Part shown: positions 1 to 9,577 of the stretch, piece by piece
How positions within the stretch are numbered: position 1 is the first letter of the stretch
Layout of the letters: each line of letters opens with the position of its first letter
From: Actinacidiphila guanduensis
GTDB taxonomy: Bacteria; Actinomycetota; Actinomycetes; Streptomycetales; Streptomycetaceae
Direction of reading: 5' to 3'
DNA length: 64,000 nt
NCBI RefSeq assembly: GCF_900103985.1
Contig: NZ_FNIE01000004.1
Location: 1 to 64,000, forward strand
Notes under the pieces: generated by a model
What the model saw: the letters and a program-made list of their open reading frames with translations, nothing else
Databases searched by the model: none
What the model was told of the DNA's origin: nothing
Made by a program: the position numbers and the translations under genes

Positions 1-259
1 CGGCGTAGGGGCGGATGTCGGCGAGCGCCTGGAGCAGGGGCTGGCCTTCGGCGGGGCGGTAGCCGTCGATGCGCAGCCACACCGGGCCCGAGAGGCCGTG
101 CTCCTTCAGGCGGTCCAGGGTCGTCATCACCAGGGGAATGCGGCCGGCGAAGTCGAGGTAGAAGGGGTAGAAGTCTCCCTCCCGGTTGACGCCGTGATAG
201 CTGCTGGTCCCGCGCCTTGGTGCCCAGTGCTCGCGGGACAGGCCCGCGACCGCGCGCAT
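1..259 (-). CDS. Hypothetical protein, 3' end outside the window
   Basis: An open reading frame runs off the left edge on the minus strand. It encodes at least 86 residues from an ATG at 259, with an in-frame TTG at 307 as the alternative start and a stop just upstream. The visible part has aromatic, well-mixed composition (GDFYPFYLDFAGRIPLVMTTLDRL, shown here only as a key stretch ending in a leucine-rich helix) and normal actinomycete codon use, so it looks coding. I do not recognise the family. The C-terminus is not in the window, so length and function cannot be judged. Confidence 0.4.
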   Translation of the reverse strand, partial: MRAVAGLSREHWAPRRGTSSYHGVNREGDFYPFYLDFAGRIPLVMTTLDRLKEHGLSGPVWLRIDGYRPAEGQPLLQALADIRPYA

Positions 260-377
260 CCAGTTGGTGAGCGCCGTAGGGCCGGCCCCGGCGGGGACGA
301 TCGCCAACGGCGGCAGCCGGCGGCACTCTGGTCACCCTCACGGCGTTCTGGATCCAGTCCCGGCTCTGACTACGCCT

Positions 378-410
378 CCGTCCGGTCGGCGCCATTTGCC
401 GACCGGACGG
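378..410. repeat. Perfect 13-bp inverted repeat (hairpin)
   Basis: Arms CCGTCCGGTCGGC (378-390) and GCCGACCGGACGG (398-410) are perfectly complementary around a 7-base AT-containing loop. There is no T-tract. It could be a terminator for flanking decayed genes or the remains of a mobile-element end. The rest of 260-606 shows no recognisable gene. Confidence 0.5.
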
Positions 411-606
411 ATGACCGCCGGGGCAGGAAAGCCGACTCCTCGGGGCAGGCCGGCGTGCTGCTGGTCCGCGCAGGCATGGAGTGTCCAGCGTGGAGGGCTG
501 GTAGCAGAGACAGCAGTCGCCGTAGGCGGCTATGTCAGAAGAGCCGGAGCACCCGCTGGTGCGTGCCCACGCTTAGATGCTGACGTCGAGGAGGAGGCAC
601 GGGGCC

Positions 607-1128
607 TTGGGCGAGATCAATGCCGGTCTGGAGCGGGCTTTGCGTACCCCCGCCTCTGCCGGGCAGCATCACCGCCCGTCTGGGCTTCCTGCTCAGGTTG
701 GAGAAGGGCTCCACGAAGAGGCTGGCGGGGTTCTGGGGGTCTCGCATCGGACCGTGCAGCGGTGGGTCACACCCGGTCCGGGACGGCGGCCGCCGGGCGC
801 TGCGCAGATGCGGGTGATCGAGGAGGTCGTCCGGGCGCGGTGGCGGCCCCGGATTCGCGAGCGGTTGCGGGTGCGGGCCGAGGAGCGCGGTTTCTCCGTG
901 CACACCCGGGCCCGGTTCGGATTCGCCTCCGCGGCAGGTTCCTCCGACGACCCCCGCCGGCGGCTGATCACCCAGCACCTGTCCGGCGCGGTCGCGCGGG
1001 AGCTGTTCGCCGCCCGGGACGCCGGCGCCGGCGAGGCGCAACAGATGGCCGTCCTGGCCCGGGCGCTGGGGCGCGCGGGCTTCGAGTGGCCTTCTCCGAC
1101 GTGGAGTTCGCCGACTTCGCCATCGGCC
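607..1128 (+). pseudogene. tpg: Decayed telomere terminal protein gene (tpg)
   Basis: Tpg proteins (about 185 aa) cap the 5' ends of Streptomyces linear replicons and prime end-patching. Here the family's conserved blocks occur in order but in different frames: a start-like LGEINAGLERALRTP block (607-650, frame 1), SITARLGFLLRLEKGSTKR (about 660-720, frame 2), the HTH-like VLGVSHRTVQRW followed by RARWRPRIRERL, HTRARFGFA and SSDDPRRRLI (about 727-1095, frame 1), and the acidic tail FSDVEFADFAI (about 1092-1125, frame 3). At least three frameshifts are needed, so this is a pseudogene. No intact tap partner is seen beside it. The identification rests on recalled family motifs. Confidence 0.75.
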
Positions 1129-1494
1129 GACCCGGCCCTCCCCCGGACGAGGGCGAGTGTGGGGTTCCGGGGGCTACCGGTCGCGGGTGGGCGCCGTGCG
1201 TGGGACGGCCAGCGGTCGCTGGTAGTGCTCGGCTTGCCTGCGCTCCGCCCAGTCCCACACCGCCAGCCCGCCGGGCCCGGCCACCCACCCACACGCAAAC
1301 TGGCAAACCCGACACAGCCGGACCGCGGTCTGCTAACCACCCCGTGACAGCCGCTTGGTCACCCCGTGGCAGCGGGCGGGACCACCAAACGGCAGCCGCC
1401 TGGTCACCCCTGACAGCATCCGTTCCCCCCGGCCCCTCGTCACCGCGCCCGCGTTCCGCACCAGCACAGGTGCGCGGTCGGGCACGATGAGCCG
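1129..1494. other. Intergenic stretch with two copies of a ~30-bp repeat
   Basis: No gene is recognised. Two direct copies of a short element (about 1344-1373 and 1389-1417, core CAGCCGCTTGGTCACCCC then a GTGACAGC-like end) lie 15 bases apart. Related copies occur at about 3726-3755 and 7815-7843. The stretch otherwise only separates the tpg remnant from the KAP gene. Confidence 0.5.
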
Positions 1495-3646
1495 ATGACC
1501 GGGGAGAGATTCTTCAACGACGATCCCGTCGACGGGAGCCCTGACGCTCCCGATCTGCTGGGGCGACGGCAGTACGCCCAGCACGCCGTCGCGCTCCTCC
1601 AGCAGGTGCGCGAGCAAAGCGAGTCCGGAGTCCTCGCACTCATCGGCCCCTGGGGCTCCGGCAAGTCGTCCGTCCTGCAGATGACGATCCGGCACCTGGA
1701 AAACACAGCTGCAGGCACCGACACCAACCCGTGGTCGGTCGCCGAGCTGAACCCGTGGATGTACTCCGACCTCGAGTCGCTGACGCTGGCACTGTTCAGC
1801 GAGATCCGCTCCGCCCTCCCCGACGGCAAGCAGTGGTCCGAACCACGCAGGAAGATCGGCGCGTTCGGCCAGTCGATCAGTCCGCTGGGCAAGCTCACCG
1901 GGCTGCTGGGCCTGGATTCCTCGGACCTGATCAAAACCTTTGCCGACCGGATAGCCGGGGACACCAGCGCCTCGGCTGCCAAACGCAGAGGCGGCCCTGC
2001 GTCAGGCGGCACTGCCGGTCCTGGTGGTCATGGACGACCTGGACCGGCTCACCCCGGAGGAACTGCTGGTCGTCTTCAAGCTCATCCGCCTGGTCGGTCA
2101 CCTGCCGAACGTGTACTACCTGGTCAGCTTCGACGAACAGACCCTGCTGGACGTCCTGCAGCGTACCGACCTTGTCGGCTCGAAAGACCAGCGTGCCCGG
2201 GAATTCCTGGAAGAGCTGATCCAGGTCCGGCTCGATCTGCCGGCCTTCCGCGACCGCGACGTCGACGCCATGGCCACCCGTATCCTGAACGCGCTGCTGG
2301 ACTCCCACGGGGTGTCCATGACGCCGGAGCAGGAGCGGCGTTTCTCCGAGGCGTACTTCCGGCACCTCCAGGACCGGCTGCGGACGCCGCGGGCCGTCAA
2401 GCGCTACTTCGGCCAGGCTGGTGCAACGCTCGGTTCGCTGGCCGGGGAGGTCGATCTCGTCGACTTCCTGATCGTCACCTTCCTGCGGACCAGCGAGTCC
2501 GGCGTCTACCGGATGCTGGGCCGACATCGAGGCGAGCTGACCGGGACCAGCATCGACCCGGCGCTGCGGCATGACGCCCGGCCCGGTGAGCGCGCCGAGC
2601 GGTGGAAGGAGCGCCTGCGCCGGGCCGGTGTCGCCGACGACAACCTGAACGGGGTACTGCGGCTGCTCGGGCTGCTGTTCCCCGCCGTCCAACAGGCCGT
2701 CGGCAACGGCGGCGACTCCCGCGCCGTTGCACGCCGGCGCGGGATCGGCAGCCCCGACTACTTCGACCGGTACGTCGTCTTCACCGTCCCTGCCGACGAC
2801 CTGCCCGAAGCCGCCTTCGCACAGGCCCTCGCCCAGCTCGCCGCAGGGACCGGAGGCGATCAGGCAACCGAACTGCTGGTAAGGCTAAGGGAGGACACCC
2901 ACCGCATCATCCGGCGCATCGACCAAGCACGGGACGACGGCGTCGACGTCTCCGCCGCCGCGGTGCTCCAGGCCCTGGCCGACAACTACGGCCAGCTGAC
3001 CGCGCATCCAGAAGCGATGGGGCTACTGGGCCCCGACCGGCGGGTGCGCTTCTTCGCTCCCGCCCTCCTCCTCGACCTGTCCCCCGACCAACGACCAGCC
3101 GCCGTGGCCGCTATGGCCACCACCCCCGCCGGAGCAGTCCTGGCCACCCGGACCCTCCACCGCGCCACCAACCCCGACGACACCGCATCCGAACACGTGA
3201 CAGCCACCGAAGAATGGGCAGCCCAGGCCCGCGACGCCCTCACCGCCCGCCTGGCCGAACACCTCGCACCAGCCACCGAGCGGCCCGCCACCAACCTCAC
3301 CGAGCAGGAATGCGAGCTGATCTGGATGTGGCGCCACACCGACCCCGACGGCATCCGCACCTGGCTGAGAGACCGCCTCCAAAACGGATGGGAACTCCTC
3401 CCCCTCCTCGCCAAACTCATCACCCCCGCGCAGTACCCGGAACCCCTCATCAACGACGACACCTGGGCCGGCCTCGACGCCATGTTCACCCACGACGCCC
3501 TCTACGCCCGCCTCACATCCCACCTCGACAACCCCGACACCCCGCAACCCGCCGACCAACGCCAAGCCGACATCCTCCAAGCCCTCCGCGACCACCGACC
3601 CGACCCGCACCAAACCACCCCGGACACCCCCCAAAAAAACCCGTGA
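1495..3646 (+). pseudogene. KAP-family P-loop NTPase with one frameshift
   Basis: KAP NTPases are STAND-type ATPases, often membrane-linked and common in defence or mobile contexts. Frame 1 (from ATG 1495) carries the Walker A motif GPWGSGKSS at residues 51-59 and a NPWMYSDLES segment. The rest (through 3646, frame 2) carries Walker B VVMDDLDRL, an FDEQTLLDVL sensor-like segment and a LRTPRAVKRY sensor. The frames join at about 1987-1990, where one extra base (an A in CGCAGAGGCGGCC) would explain the shift. Restored length would be about 716 aa. A sequencing error is possible. The C-terminal 200 residues are repetitive and proline/threonine-rich, ending in DTPQKNP. Confidence 0.8.
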
Positions 3647-4076
3647 TGCACCGGCCCTGCCCTTCCGGGGCCACCCACAGGAGCAGCCCCCTACGACATC
3701 CGACCCACCCCGGCCTCGCCGCAAAACGGCAGCCCCTTGGTCGCCCCGTGACAGCAGACCACCGCACGTCCACAGAGCATGACCAGGCAATCAACAAACG
3801 AACACGACTGACACCCAACCGCTGCCACCAGCACGCCTGCTCACACGCGCCGCGGCGACGGCGCCGGGCCGGGGTCACGGGGAGGGGTGGGGCCGCGTAT
3901 CGACTCGTCAACGATGCGCGGCTGCTCTCCCGTCCCGCCGCCGGGGCAGGGGATCCTCGTACGGAGCACGGGTGCGGCCGGCAACCGTGGCGCCGGGGGC
4001 GTCCGCCGGGGCCGTACCCGCCGGCGAGCCCCGCGGGACCGTACCCCGGGGCGCGCGACAGCAGGGGGGCTGACGC
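3647..4076. repeat. Composite dispersed repeat in a gene-free stretch
   Basis: No gene is recognised here. The left part (about 3680-3836) resembles 7767-7925 over some 155 bp. It includes the ~30-bp element, the block ACCAGGCAATC and the CACCAGCACGCC-like end. The right part (3828-3944) is nearly identical to 35001-35117 over about 117 bp. The two halves are therefore shared with different loci, which suggests mosaic duplication. In the second locus the repeat runs into the remnant of a short-chain dehydrogenase gene. Confidence 0.65.
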
Positions 4077-5000
4077 ATGGCTGAACCGGAAGAGGCTGTC
4101 CCGAGCGGGTTCCCGCCCAGGACGGCGGCGGCGACCTGGCTCGGGAGGTCCTGCGGCTGCCTGGTCGTGGTGGTCGTCCTGCTCGTCGCGTGGCTGGGGT
4201 GGAGCGTGTACCGGTGGGACCATCCGACCCCGCCGGACGTGAAGTCCTTCGCCCGGTCCGCCGCCACCCGGGCGGCCGACCGAGCCGCCACCGCCACCGC
4301 GAACCGCCAGATCAGCGGCTTCCGCGAGGCCGCCTGGTGGGCCACCTACCTGGGAACGTCCACAGTGGACGCGTGCTCCTCCCAGAGCGGTGCCTCGTCC
4401 TTCGGTGCCCGCCCGCGCTGGGCACCGGTCACGTGCCGGCGGACCACCGCCGCCTACCTCGCGTTCGACGGTGACGTCGGGCAGCGATTGGGCCGACTCG
4501 ACGCGGTGACACGGAAACTGGGCTGGGCCGCACCGCCGTACGGCCGCCAGGACCCCTCCGGCGCACTGGTCGCCGCGCTCGCGGACCTGCGCCGGCCGCC
4601 GGACGGCGCCGGCCCGTCGGAGGTCAAGGAGGCCGCCGCCCGTCCGGCCGACGTCTTCGTGGACTACACCCTGCCGGCCGGCCGGGACACCTCGAACGGA
4701 CTACAGCTCCAGGTCGGGGTCGCCCAGAATCCGGGTGTGCCGGGCAACACCGACGCGACCTACGTCGACCCGTCCAAGAAGCCTCGCAGTACGGCATCCG
4801 ACTACCGATCGGTGTACTTCACGTGGCAGCCGCTGTCAGCGAAGTCCGTCACGGCTCGCGCCTACCGGACCCACGCCTACACCCTCGCCGTCACGGTCAC
4901 CTCCACCTACGCCACCGAACTCCCCAAGCCCCACCACACGGCCCCGCACCCGACGGCGTACTACTCCCCCTGCTACAGCGGCGGCCCCAGCTGCCCCTGA
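4077..5000 (+). CDS. Membrane-anchored hypothetical protein
   Basis: The 307-aa product starts at an ATG preceded by a G-rich ribosome binding site. A short cytoplasmic N-terminus is followed by one strongly hydrophobic segment at about residues 27-47 (VVVVVLLVAWLGW), then an extracellular domain of about 255 residues with four scattered cysteines after the membrane segment and a Pro/His/Thr-rich tail ending in SGGPSCP. This suggests a single-pass protein with its bulk outside the membrane. I do not recognise a catalytic motif or family. It stands alone, with its own terminator just downstream. Confidence 0.75.
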   Translation: MAEPEEAVPSGFPPRTAAATWLGRSCGCLVVVVVLLVAWLGWSVYRWDHPTPPDVKSFARSAATRAADRAATATANRQISGFREAAWWATYLGTSTVDACSSQSGASSFGARPRWAPVTCRRTTAAYLAFDGDVGQRLGRLDAVTRKLGWAAPPYGRQDPSGALVAALADLRRPPDGAGPSEVKEAAARPADVFVDYTLPAGRDTSNGLQLQVGVAQNPGVPGNTDATYVDPSKKPRSTASDYRSVYFTWQPLSAKSVTARAYRTHAYTLAVTVTSTYATELPKPHHTAPHPTAYYSPCYSGGPSCP

Positions 5001-5032
5001 CAAACGGGCTCCACCGGCTCCGGGAAAAGAGA

Positions 5033-5064
5033 GGGGGCACCGGCCACCGGGCCGGAGCCCCCTT
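5033..5064 (+). terminator. Rho-independent-like terminator
   Basis: A GC-rich hairpin begins 33 bases after the stop codon at 5000. Arms GGGGGCACCGGC and GCCGGAGCCCCC enclose a short CACCGG loop and are followed by a short TTT. It fits transcription termination of the upstream membrane-protein gene. Confidence 0.6.
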
Positions 5065-5383
5065 TGCGGAGCGTGGACTACCCGCCCCACCCGGAAAGTG
5101 CCGCAAGGGGTCACACCAACATCGCCGCCGCCCGACGACACACCGCCCGCGACCGGCCAGGGCCCCTGGCCGCCCTCGACCGCCCTCGGCCGCCCTCGGC
5201 CGCACCGGATGAAACCGGACGGACCTCGATCACCCAACAACCCCCGGCCGGGGCCCGGTAGTTGTCACCGACGGCACCACATAGGCTGCGAAGGAACCAG
5301 GTCGAAGCAGCCGGACAGTCACCAGAGAGGCGCTGCAGTTGTCACACCCGACCGATGGCCGGTGTTCTTGTCACCAGGTCGCA
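5065..5383. other. Intergenic stretch with a short tandem repeat
   Basis: No gene is recognised. A tandem block of CCGCCCTCGG-like units lies at about 5169-5203. Confidence 0.4.
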
Positions 5384-5755
5384 GTGACGCGCGACGATCT
5401 CATAGGCATGATCGGCGAACAGACTCCGGCGTGCGGACCCGCACGCGACGCTTTGATCGCCGGGGGTGACTTCGTCGTCTGGGAGGGCCTGACCCCCGCC
5501 GATCAGCACGCGGGTGTCTTCCGGCGTCGGCTGCGCCGCTCCGAGCGGCGTGGCCACGTGTTCGAGGGCCTTGCCGCCTCCGTCGACATCTTCCAGCAGG
5601 CCGGGGACGAGCTCCTCCGTGCCGGCTGCATTGAGCCGGTGGACAAATCGCCGGTGTTCATGATCTTTCTGGACTCCACAGCGACAGCAGTGGTGGCCTG
5701 CTACCGCATGCGTCGGCCCACCACCCCGCAAACGACGGCAGACGCCCCCGAGTGA
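5384..5755 (+). CDS. Small hypothetical protein
   Basis: Encodes 123 aa from a GTG start. An in-frame TTG at 5339 and an ATG at 5408 are alternatives, and none has a strong ribosome binding site. The sequence looks folded and coding: a helical ARDALIAGGDFVVWEGL segment, an Arg-rich RRRLRRSERR stretch and a hydrophobic strand SPVFMIFLDSTATAVVACYRM near the C-terminus. No family is recognised. The reverse strand is also open across this region, but that reading has poorer amino-acid composition. It is a monocistronic gene on the left arm. Confidence 0.5.
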   Translation: MTRDDLIGMIGEQTPACGPARDALIAGGDFVVWEGLTPADQHAGVFRRRLRRSERRGHVFEGLAASVDIFQQAGDELLRAGCIEPVDKSPVFMIFLDSTATAVVACYRMRRPTTPQTTADAPE

Positions 5756-6213
5756 CAGCAAACGCGCCTTTGTGGCAACTATCGTGCTTCGGCTCACCCT
5801 GGCTGGTGGGGGCAGGGTCGGTGACCGTCGTCAGAGGCCCAGCTCGATGCAGTCGCTATCGGTGACCTCCCCAGCAGATGAGGTGGTTGGCGATGGACGC
5901 CAGTGGCATGGCGGGCGACGTGGACGGCCGGCCGCCTCCGGGCGGGCCCTCGACAGCGCCGTTGACGACGGGCTCGTCGGTGGGCACGACGAGCCGCGGG
6001 GCCCGGCGGCCGGCCAACGACGGCCGCGGCCCGATGTCGGTCCAGGCCTGACAGGTGGAGTTCGTCGACGACCCGGTGGGTCCAGTCCGGCTCTGCTGCA
6101 GCCCGGGTAGGCGGCTGATCTCTCTCCACGAGGCGCCTACCGAACGCGCCGGCGGCAGGCGCTCCATCCTGCCGTCGGCCTCTCGTGCCCTGCCCGCAGG
6201 TCCGGCGGGAGCG
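5756..6213 (-). pseudogene. Probable decayed gene, family unknown
   Basis: No intact gene is present. On the minus strand, protein-like pieces occur in alternating frames: DWTHRVVDELHLSGLDRHRA (about 6110-6040) and MPLASIANHLICWG followed, one frame over, by DSDCIELG before a stop near 5830. This pattern suggests a frameshifted gene, but I cannot name the family. Confidence 0.35.
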
Positions 6214-6816
6214 CTATTCGGAGCGCAGGGCGTGGGCGTAGCGTGACTGCAGCGGTTCAAGGTCGGGATCGCCGAACTCGTCGCGCAGCTCGGCGAAAAG
6301 GGCTTCCTTGTCGGGGCCGAAGCGGGCGACTTCGCGGGCATAGGCGTCGGGGGTCAGGAATGCGGGCGGGGAGGACTTGGTGTGGAACTTGTCGGCGTAC
6401 ATCACCAGCTTCTCCTCGCGGGTGATGGCTGTGTAGTCGCCGGGCGGGATGGGCAAGTGCCGGCGTTCGATGTCCTGGCGGGTCAGGCCGACGCCGGTGT
6501 GGCAAGAGCAGATGCGGGCGATCTGCTCGGGCCAGCCTTCAGCCTGGAGGATCGCGTGGCCGGCGACGCCGTGCCGGATGTAGGTGCCGGGTGTGATCGT
6601 GCCCTCGGGCCGGTAGAGGGTGTAGACCCCGACGTCATGGACGAGGGCGCCGATGCGCACCAGATCGTGGTCGATGTCGAGCTGACGTCGGTCGGCCAGG
6701 TCCAAGGCAAGCGCCGCGACGATCTCGCAGTGCGTGTAGATGAGCTCCAACGCCGCGGTCGTCGGGGCGTGTTTGGTGTGCAGGGCGGGGGCGTCCTCGA
6801 CGGTGGGCCAGGTCAC
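6214..6816 (-). CDS. HD-domain protein (putative metal-dependent phosphohydrolase)
   Basis: The 200-aa product begins at a GTG. HD superfamily enzymes use His/Asp clusters to bind metal and hydrolyse phosphoesters, often of nucleotides. The motif elements visible are an early His in the IYTHCEIVAALALDLA helix (about residue 29), the HD doublet in LVRIGALVHDVGVY (residues 60-61), and later histidines in RHGVAGHAIL and ICSCHTGVG. The C-terminal half contains KLVMYADKFHTKS, typical of small HD proteins. The reading frame stays open upstream to 7332, but that part overlaps the next gene and lacks protein-like composition. Substrate is not predictable. Confidence 0.85.
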   Translation of the reverse strand: MTWPTVEDAPALHTKHAPTTAALELIYTHCEIVAALALDLADRRQLDIDHDLVRIGALVHDVGVYTLYRPEGTITPGTYIRHGVAGHAILQAEGWPEQIARICSCHTGVGLTRQDIERRHLPIPPGDYTAITREEKLVMYADKFHTKSSPPAFLTPDAYAREVARFGPDKEALFAELRDEFGDPDLEPLQSRYAHALRSE

Positions 6817-7021
6817 GCCGTGATCGTACTGCTGTCGATCCCGCCCGGATCCGGGGTTCGGCCGGTCTGGCGCCGGAGGGCGTACCTCTGCCGTGGGGGG
6901 TGCGTGACTGCGGAGCGGTGCCGGAGGAGGCGCCGGCTGCGTTAGCAGCCCGGCGAGCCAACCCTGTTGGTCCACCCGGCTTGGGTGCCCCTCGCCCGCC
7001 CCCTCCGAAGGCGTTTCCCTG

Positions 7022-7675
7022 TCAGGAGCCGGCTTGGATCTCGACACGATGGCGGAGGTACTCGTCGGGGTGGTTCCGAGCGACCGCCACAGCTTGGTCC
7101 ACGAGTGCGTGCAGCTCCGGAGGGTACGACGAGTGTCGCAGGCGGAGCAGCGGGAGGATGCACCGGCGGACGTCCAGGTGCTCGTTACGCAGGAACTCAC
7201 GCAAGGCCAGCTCGTTCCACTCGCGTGCCAGCACGCAGGGATCGTCGGGCTCGGGAGCCCCGGCGGGCCCTTCGGCCACCACCGTCGGCATGCGCAACGG
7301 CAGGGCCGACCAGTACCAGGCGCGGGCGGCACCGGCCCGTTCCGGGTCCGGGCCGGTCGTCAGGACATCGAGCAGCGCCGCCCGCAGACGCCGCCGCCCG
7401 AAGGCGTTCAGCGCGGGTTCGACAAACCCCCGGTTGAAGCTCGGGTTCGGGTCCCGCACGGCCGCCGCGACGAGTACGTCGAAGGCCCCCGCGGGAAGGA
7501 CCACGCCCTCACGGCACAGCTCGCGCAGCGCTCTTCGAGCCCCCTGCACCTGCGGGTAGCCATCCGGCGCGGGTGCAGAGTCGACATCGAGCCCGATCAC
7601 CCGGACGACATCCGCCACGGAGCGAAGGAACCCCGCGGTCCCGTCCTCATCCGGCCCTGGCAGCGCCATGAACAT
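7022..7675 (-). CDS. Hypothetical protein, all-helical
   Basis: Encodes 217 aa from an ATG at 7675; the next ATG (7669) is also possible and the frame extends without a plausible start to 7861. The protein is rich in Ala, Leu and Arg with amphipathic helices, for example LRAALLDVLTTGPDPERAGAARAWYWSAL and a C-terminal block DVRRCILPLLRLR then AVAVARNHPDEYLRHRV. This is reminiscent of HEAT-like helical repeats that count neighbours across the family. No catalytic motif is seen. It lies upstream of the HD gene on the same strand with a gap of about 205 bases. Confidence 0.65.
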   Translation of the reverse strand: MFMALPGPDEDGTAGFLRSVADVVRVIGLDVDSAPAPDGYPQVQGARRALRELCREGVVLPAGAFDVLVAAAVRDPNPSFNRGFVEPALNAFGRRRLRAALLDVLTTGPDPERAGAARAWYWSALPLRMPTVVAEGPAGAPEPDDPCVLAREWNELALREFLRNEHLDVRRCILPLLRLRHSSYPPELHALVDQAVAVARNHPDEYLRHRVEIQAGS

Positions 7676-7766
7676 CCGCGGACCACTGTCCTGCCGGCCA
7701 CCCGCATCCTTACCACCCGCGTCCACCACGGCCCACCCCTGTCTCCCCCGCCTGCGTACAAGTATG

Positions 7767-7927
7767 GGAGCAGCCACCCCCACGACAGCCGGCCCAGCAC
7801 ATCCTCGCCGCAGAACCACAGCCACTTGCTCACCCGTGACAGCAGGCCACCCCCCGCCCACAGCACATCACCAGGCAATCGACAGCCGAACACCGCTGAC
7901 GCACAACCGCCGCCAACAACACGCCCA
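7767..7927. repeat. Second copy of the dispersed left-arm repeat
   Basis: This stretch matches 3680-3836 with about 80 percent identity by eye. It includes GGAGCAGCC, CTCGCCGCA, the ~30-bp element (7815-7843), CCAGGCAATC and a CAACACGCC-type end. It directly abuts the helicase-associated-domain fragment, so it may mark a recombination junction. Confidence 0.6.
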
Positions 7928-7941
7928 CCCACAGCCGGCTC

Positions 7942-8519
7942 ATGGAGATCGAGGCGCGGCGCGAGCAGGGGCTGCCGGCCGGCCCCGCCGCCGGGGCGCT
8001 GACCGAAGAGCGCAGGGACGCGCTCGAGGCGATCGACCCGTCCTGGTGCCCGGCCCGGCCGGTCGCCTGGCAACGCTGCTATCGGCTGTGCCGCAACCTC
8101 ATCGAGGCCGGCACCGAACTGCCCACCGCGCCCGGGCAGACGAGCCTCCAGGGCGAGGACTTGGAGGCGTGGATCCAGGCGCAGCGCCTCGCCTGGGACC
8201 GGCTGCTGCCCGCACAGCAGTGGATGCTGGAGAACACACTCCACCTGTCCCCGGCAGAGCCCGACGAGCGGCCGCCGGCGCCCCGCAAGCAGGCCGACAA
8301 GTGGGCGCTGAACATCCGGGCCGCCAAGGCGTTCCACACCCGCGAAGGCCACCTGCAGGCCGTTCCCCGCAAGGCGGTCGTCCACCTCGGCGAGCCGGAC
8401 GGATCGCAGACCACCGTGAAGCTGGGGCTGTTCATCGACAACGCCCGCAGACGCGCAGACAAGCTCACCCCCGAACGGCGCGCCGGACGGAGCTCGACGC
8501 CCTCGGCATGCGCCGGTAG
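7942..8519 (+). pseudogene. C-terminal fragment of a helicase (helicase-associated domain)
   Basis: The reading frame encodes the C-terminal module typical of large actinomycete DEAD/DEAH helicases found near chromosome ends: MEIEARREQG, DPSWCPARPVAWQRCYRL, GEDLEAWIQAQRLAWDRLLPAQQWMLEN, KWALNIRAAKAFHTREGHL and FIDNARRRADKLTPERRA. The helicase ATPase core is absent upstream. The family's last residues (ELDALGMRR then stop at 8519) are read only after a one-base shift near 8485. It is therefore a truncated, frameshifted remnant. Confidence 0.75.
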
Positions 8520-8583
8520 ACAGCGCGCAGTCAAGGGCCGGGCCCGGGCATCCCGTCGGGGACCCCGGCCCGGGCCCTGCCGC

Positions 8584-9577
8584 TCACCTGTGGGCTCGGG
8601 GCGGGATTGTGCGCAGGAGGGCGGCGGCGGTGCAGGCGGCAGCAAGCAGGACGGCCGGCAGAGCCGTGTCGAGTGTCGGGACGGCGGCAGGCTGGGTGAG
8701 GGTGAATGCGGCTGCGAGGATTCCGGTGGGGAGCAGGTACACCCCGGCTGCGATGGCCCAGCGTGGGTCGCCGGTCTCGACGGTGGCCCGCAGCGCGATC
8801 AGCAGGAAGCCGGTACTGGCGATGATCGGCAGCACCAGCAGAGCAGTGAGTGGAGCGCGGAGGGGCTGGTGATCCCAGGAATGATTTCCGGCGGGCAGGA
8901 GCGGATTGGTGCAGGCGTTGAGCACGGCCTGCAGCAGCGGGAGCGTCAGCCACCACCACGAGCGCCGGGGCAACGGGCCCCGGGCCCGCCTGCGCAGTGC
9001 GAGGACGACGGCACCCGCCGCGATCACCCAGGCCTCCAGCACGCCGGGAAGCGTCCAGAGAACGCTGCCCCACAACGGCTGGACCTGGATCATTGTCGAG
9101 GAGACGATCTCCACCCTGGTATAGGGCCAGCCGGCCGCCAGATGCCCCTCGTAGGTCGCCGATGCCGCCTGGATCAGCGCCAGGACCGCCGCGGTGCCCA
9201 TCCGGCCGAGGAGTATCGGAACCACGACCAGCAGCGGGGGCAGCAGGATCGCCGGCGCGGCATGACCGGTGGTCAACAAGCTGCCCAGGGGCCACGACCC
9301 GGCCTGCACCAGAGCCAGCAGGAGCACACCGAGCTGCAGACCCGCCACCCACGCCGGCGTCTCCCCCCAGCCGAGTGCGCACGCGGGTGACCAGCCCGGC
9401 ATCCAGCAGGCCCGCGGACTCACGCAACGACGGCAGCCGCCGCGACGGATACGCCTCCATCAGCGTGCCGATCAGTTCGCCACCGTGACGCTCGCGGTAC
9501 GGCGCGGGATAGCCGCGCAGCATCACCCGGTACCACCGCTCCACCCAGCCCCTGCCTTCCGGTCGGCGGCCGGTCAC
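8584..9577 (-). pseudogene. PadR-linked membrane protein with a frameshift
   Basis: The GTG start at 9577 overlaps the stop of the PadR gene (GTGA), so translation is coupled. The first 70 residues (WYRVMLRGYPAPYRERHGGELIGTLMEAYP) match the N-terminal domain of PadR-associated permease-like proteins. The frame is then lost, and the remainder continues in another frame from about 9366 to 8584 as an all-membrane segment with roughly six hydrophobic helices. One surplus G in a six-G run near 9366-9371 accounts for the shift, so it is either a recent mutation or a homopolymer error. Restored length is about 330 aa. Confidence 0.75.

Noticed and set aside
1..2000. Left edge as a telomere end
   Set aside because: Despite the tpg remnant, I see only one hairpin (378-410) and no series of terminal palindromes, and a gene runs off the edge at position 1.
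2602..4242. A 546-codon plus-strand frame overlapping the KAP gene
   Set aside because: Arg/Pro-rich out-of-frame reading of the same DNA; the KAP frames carry the recognisable motifs.
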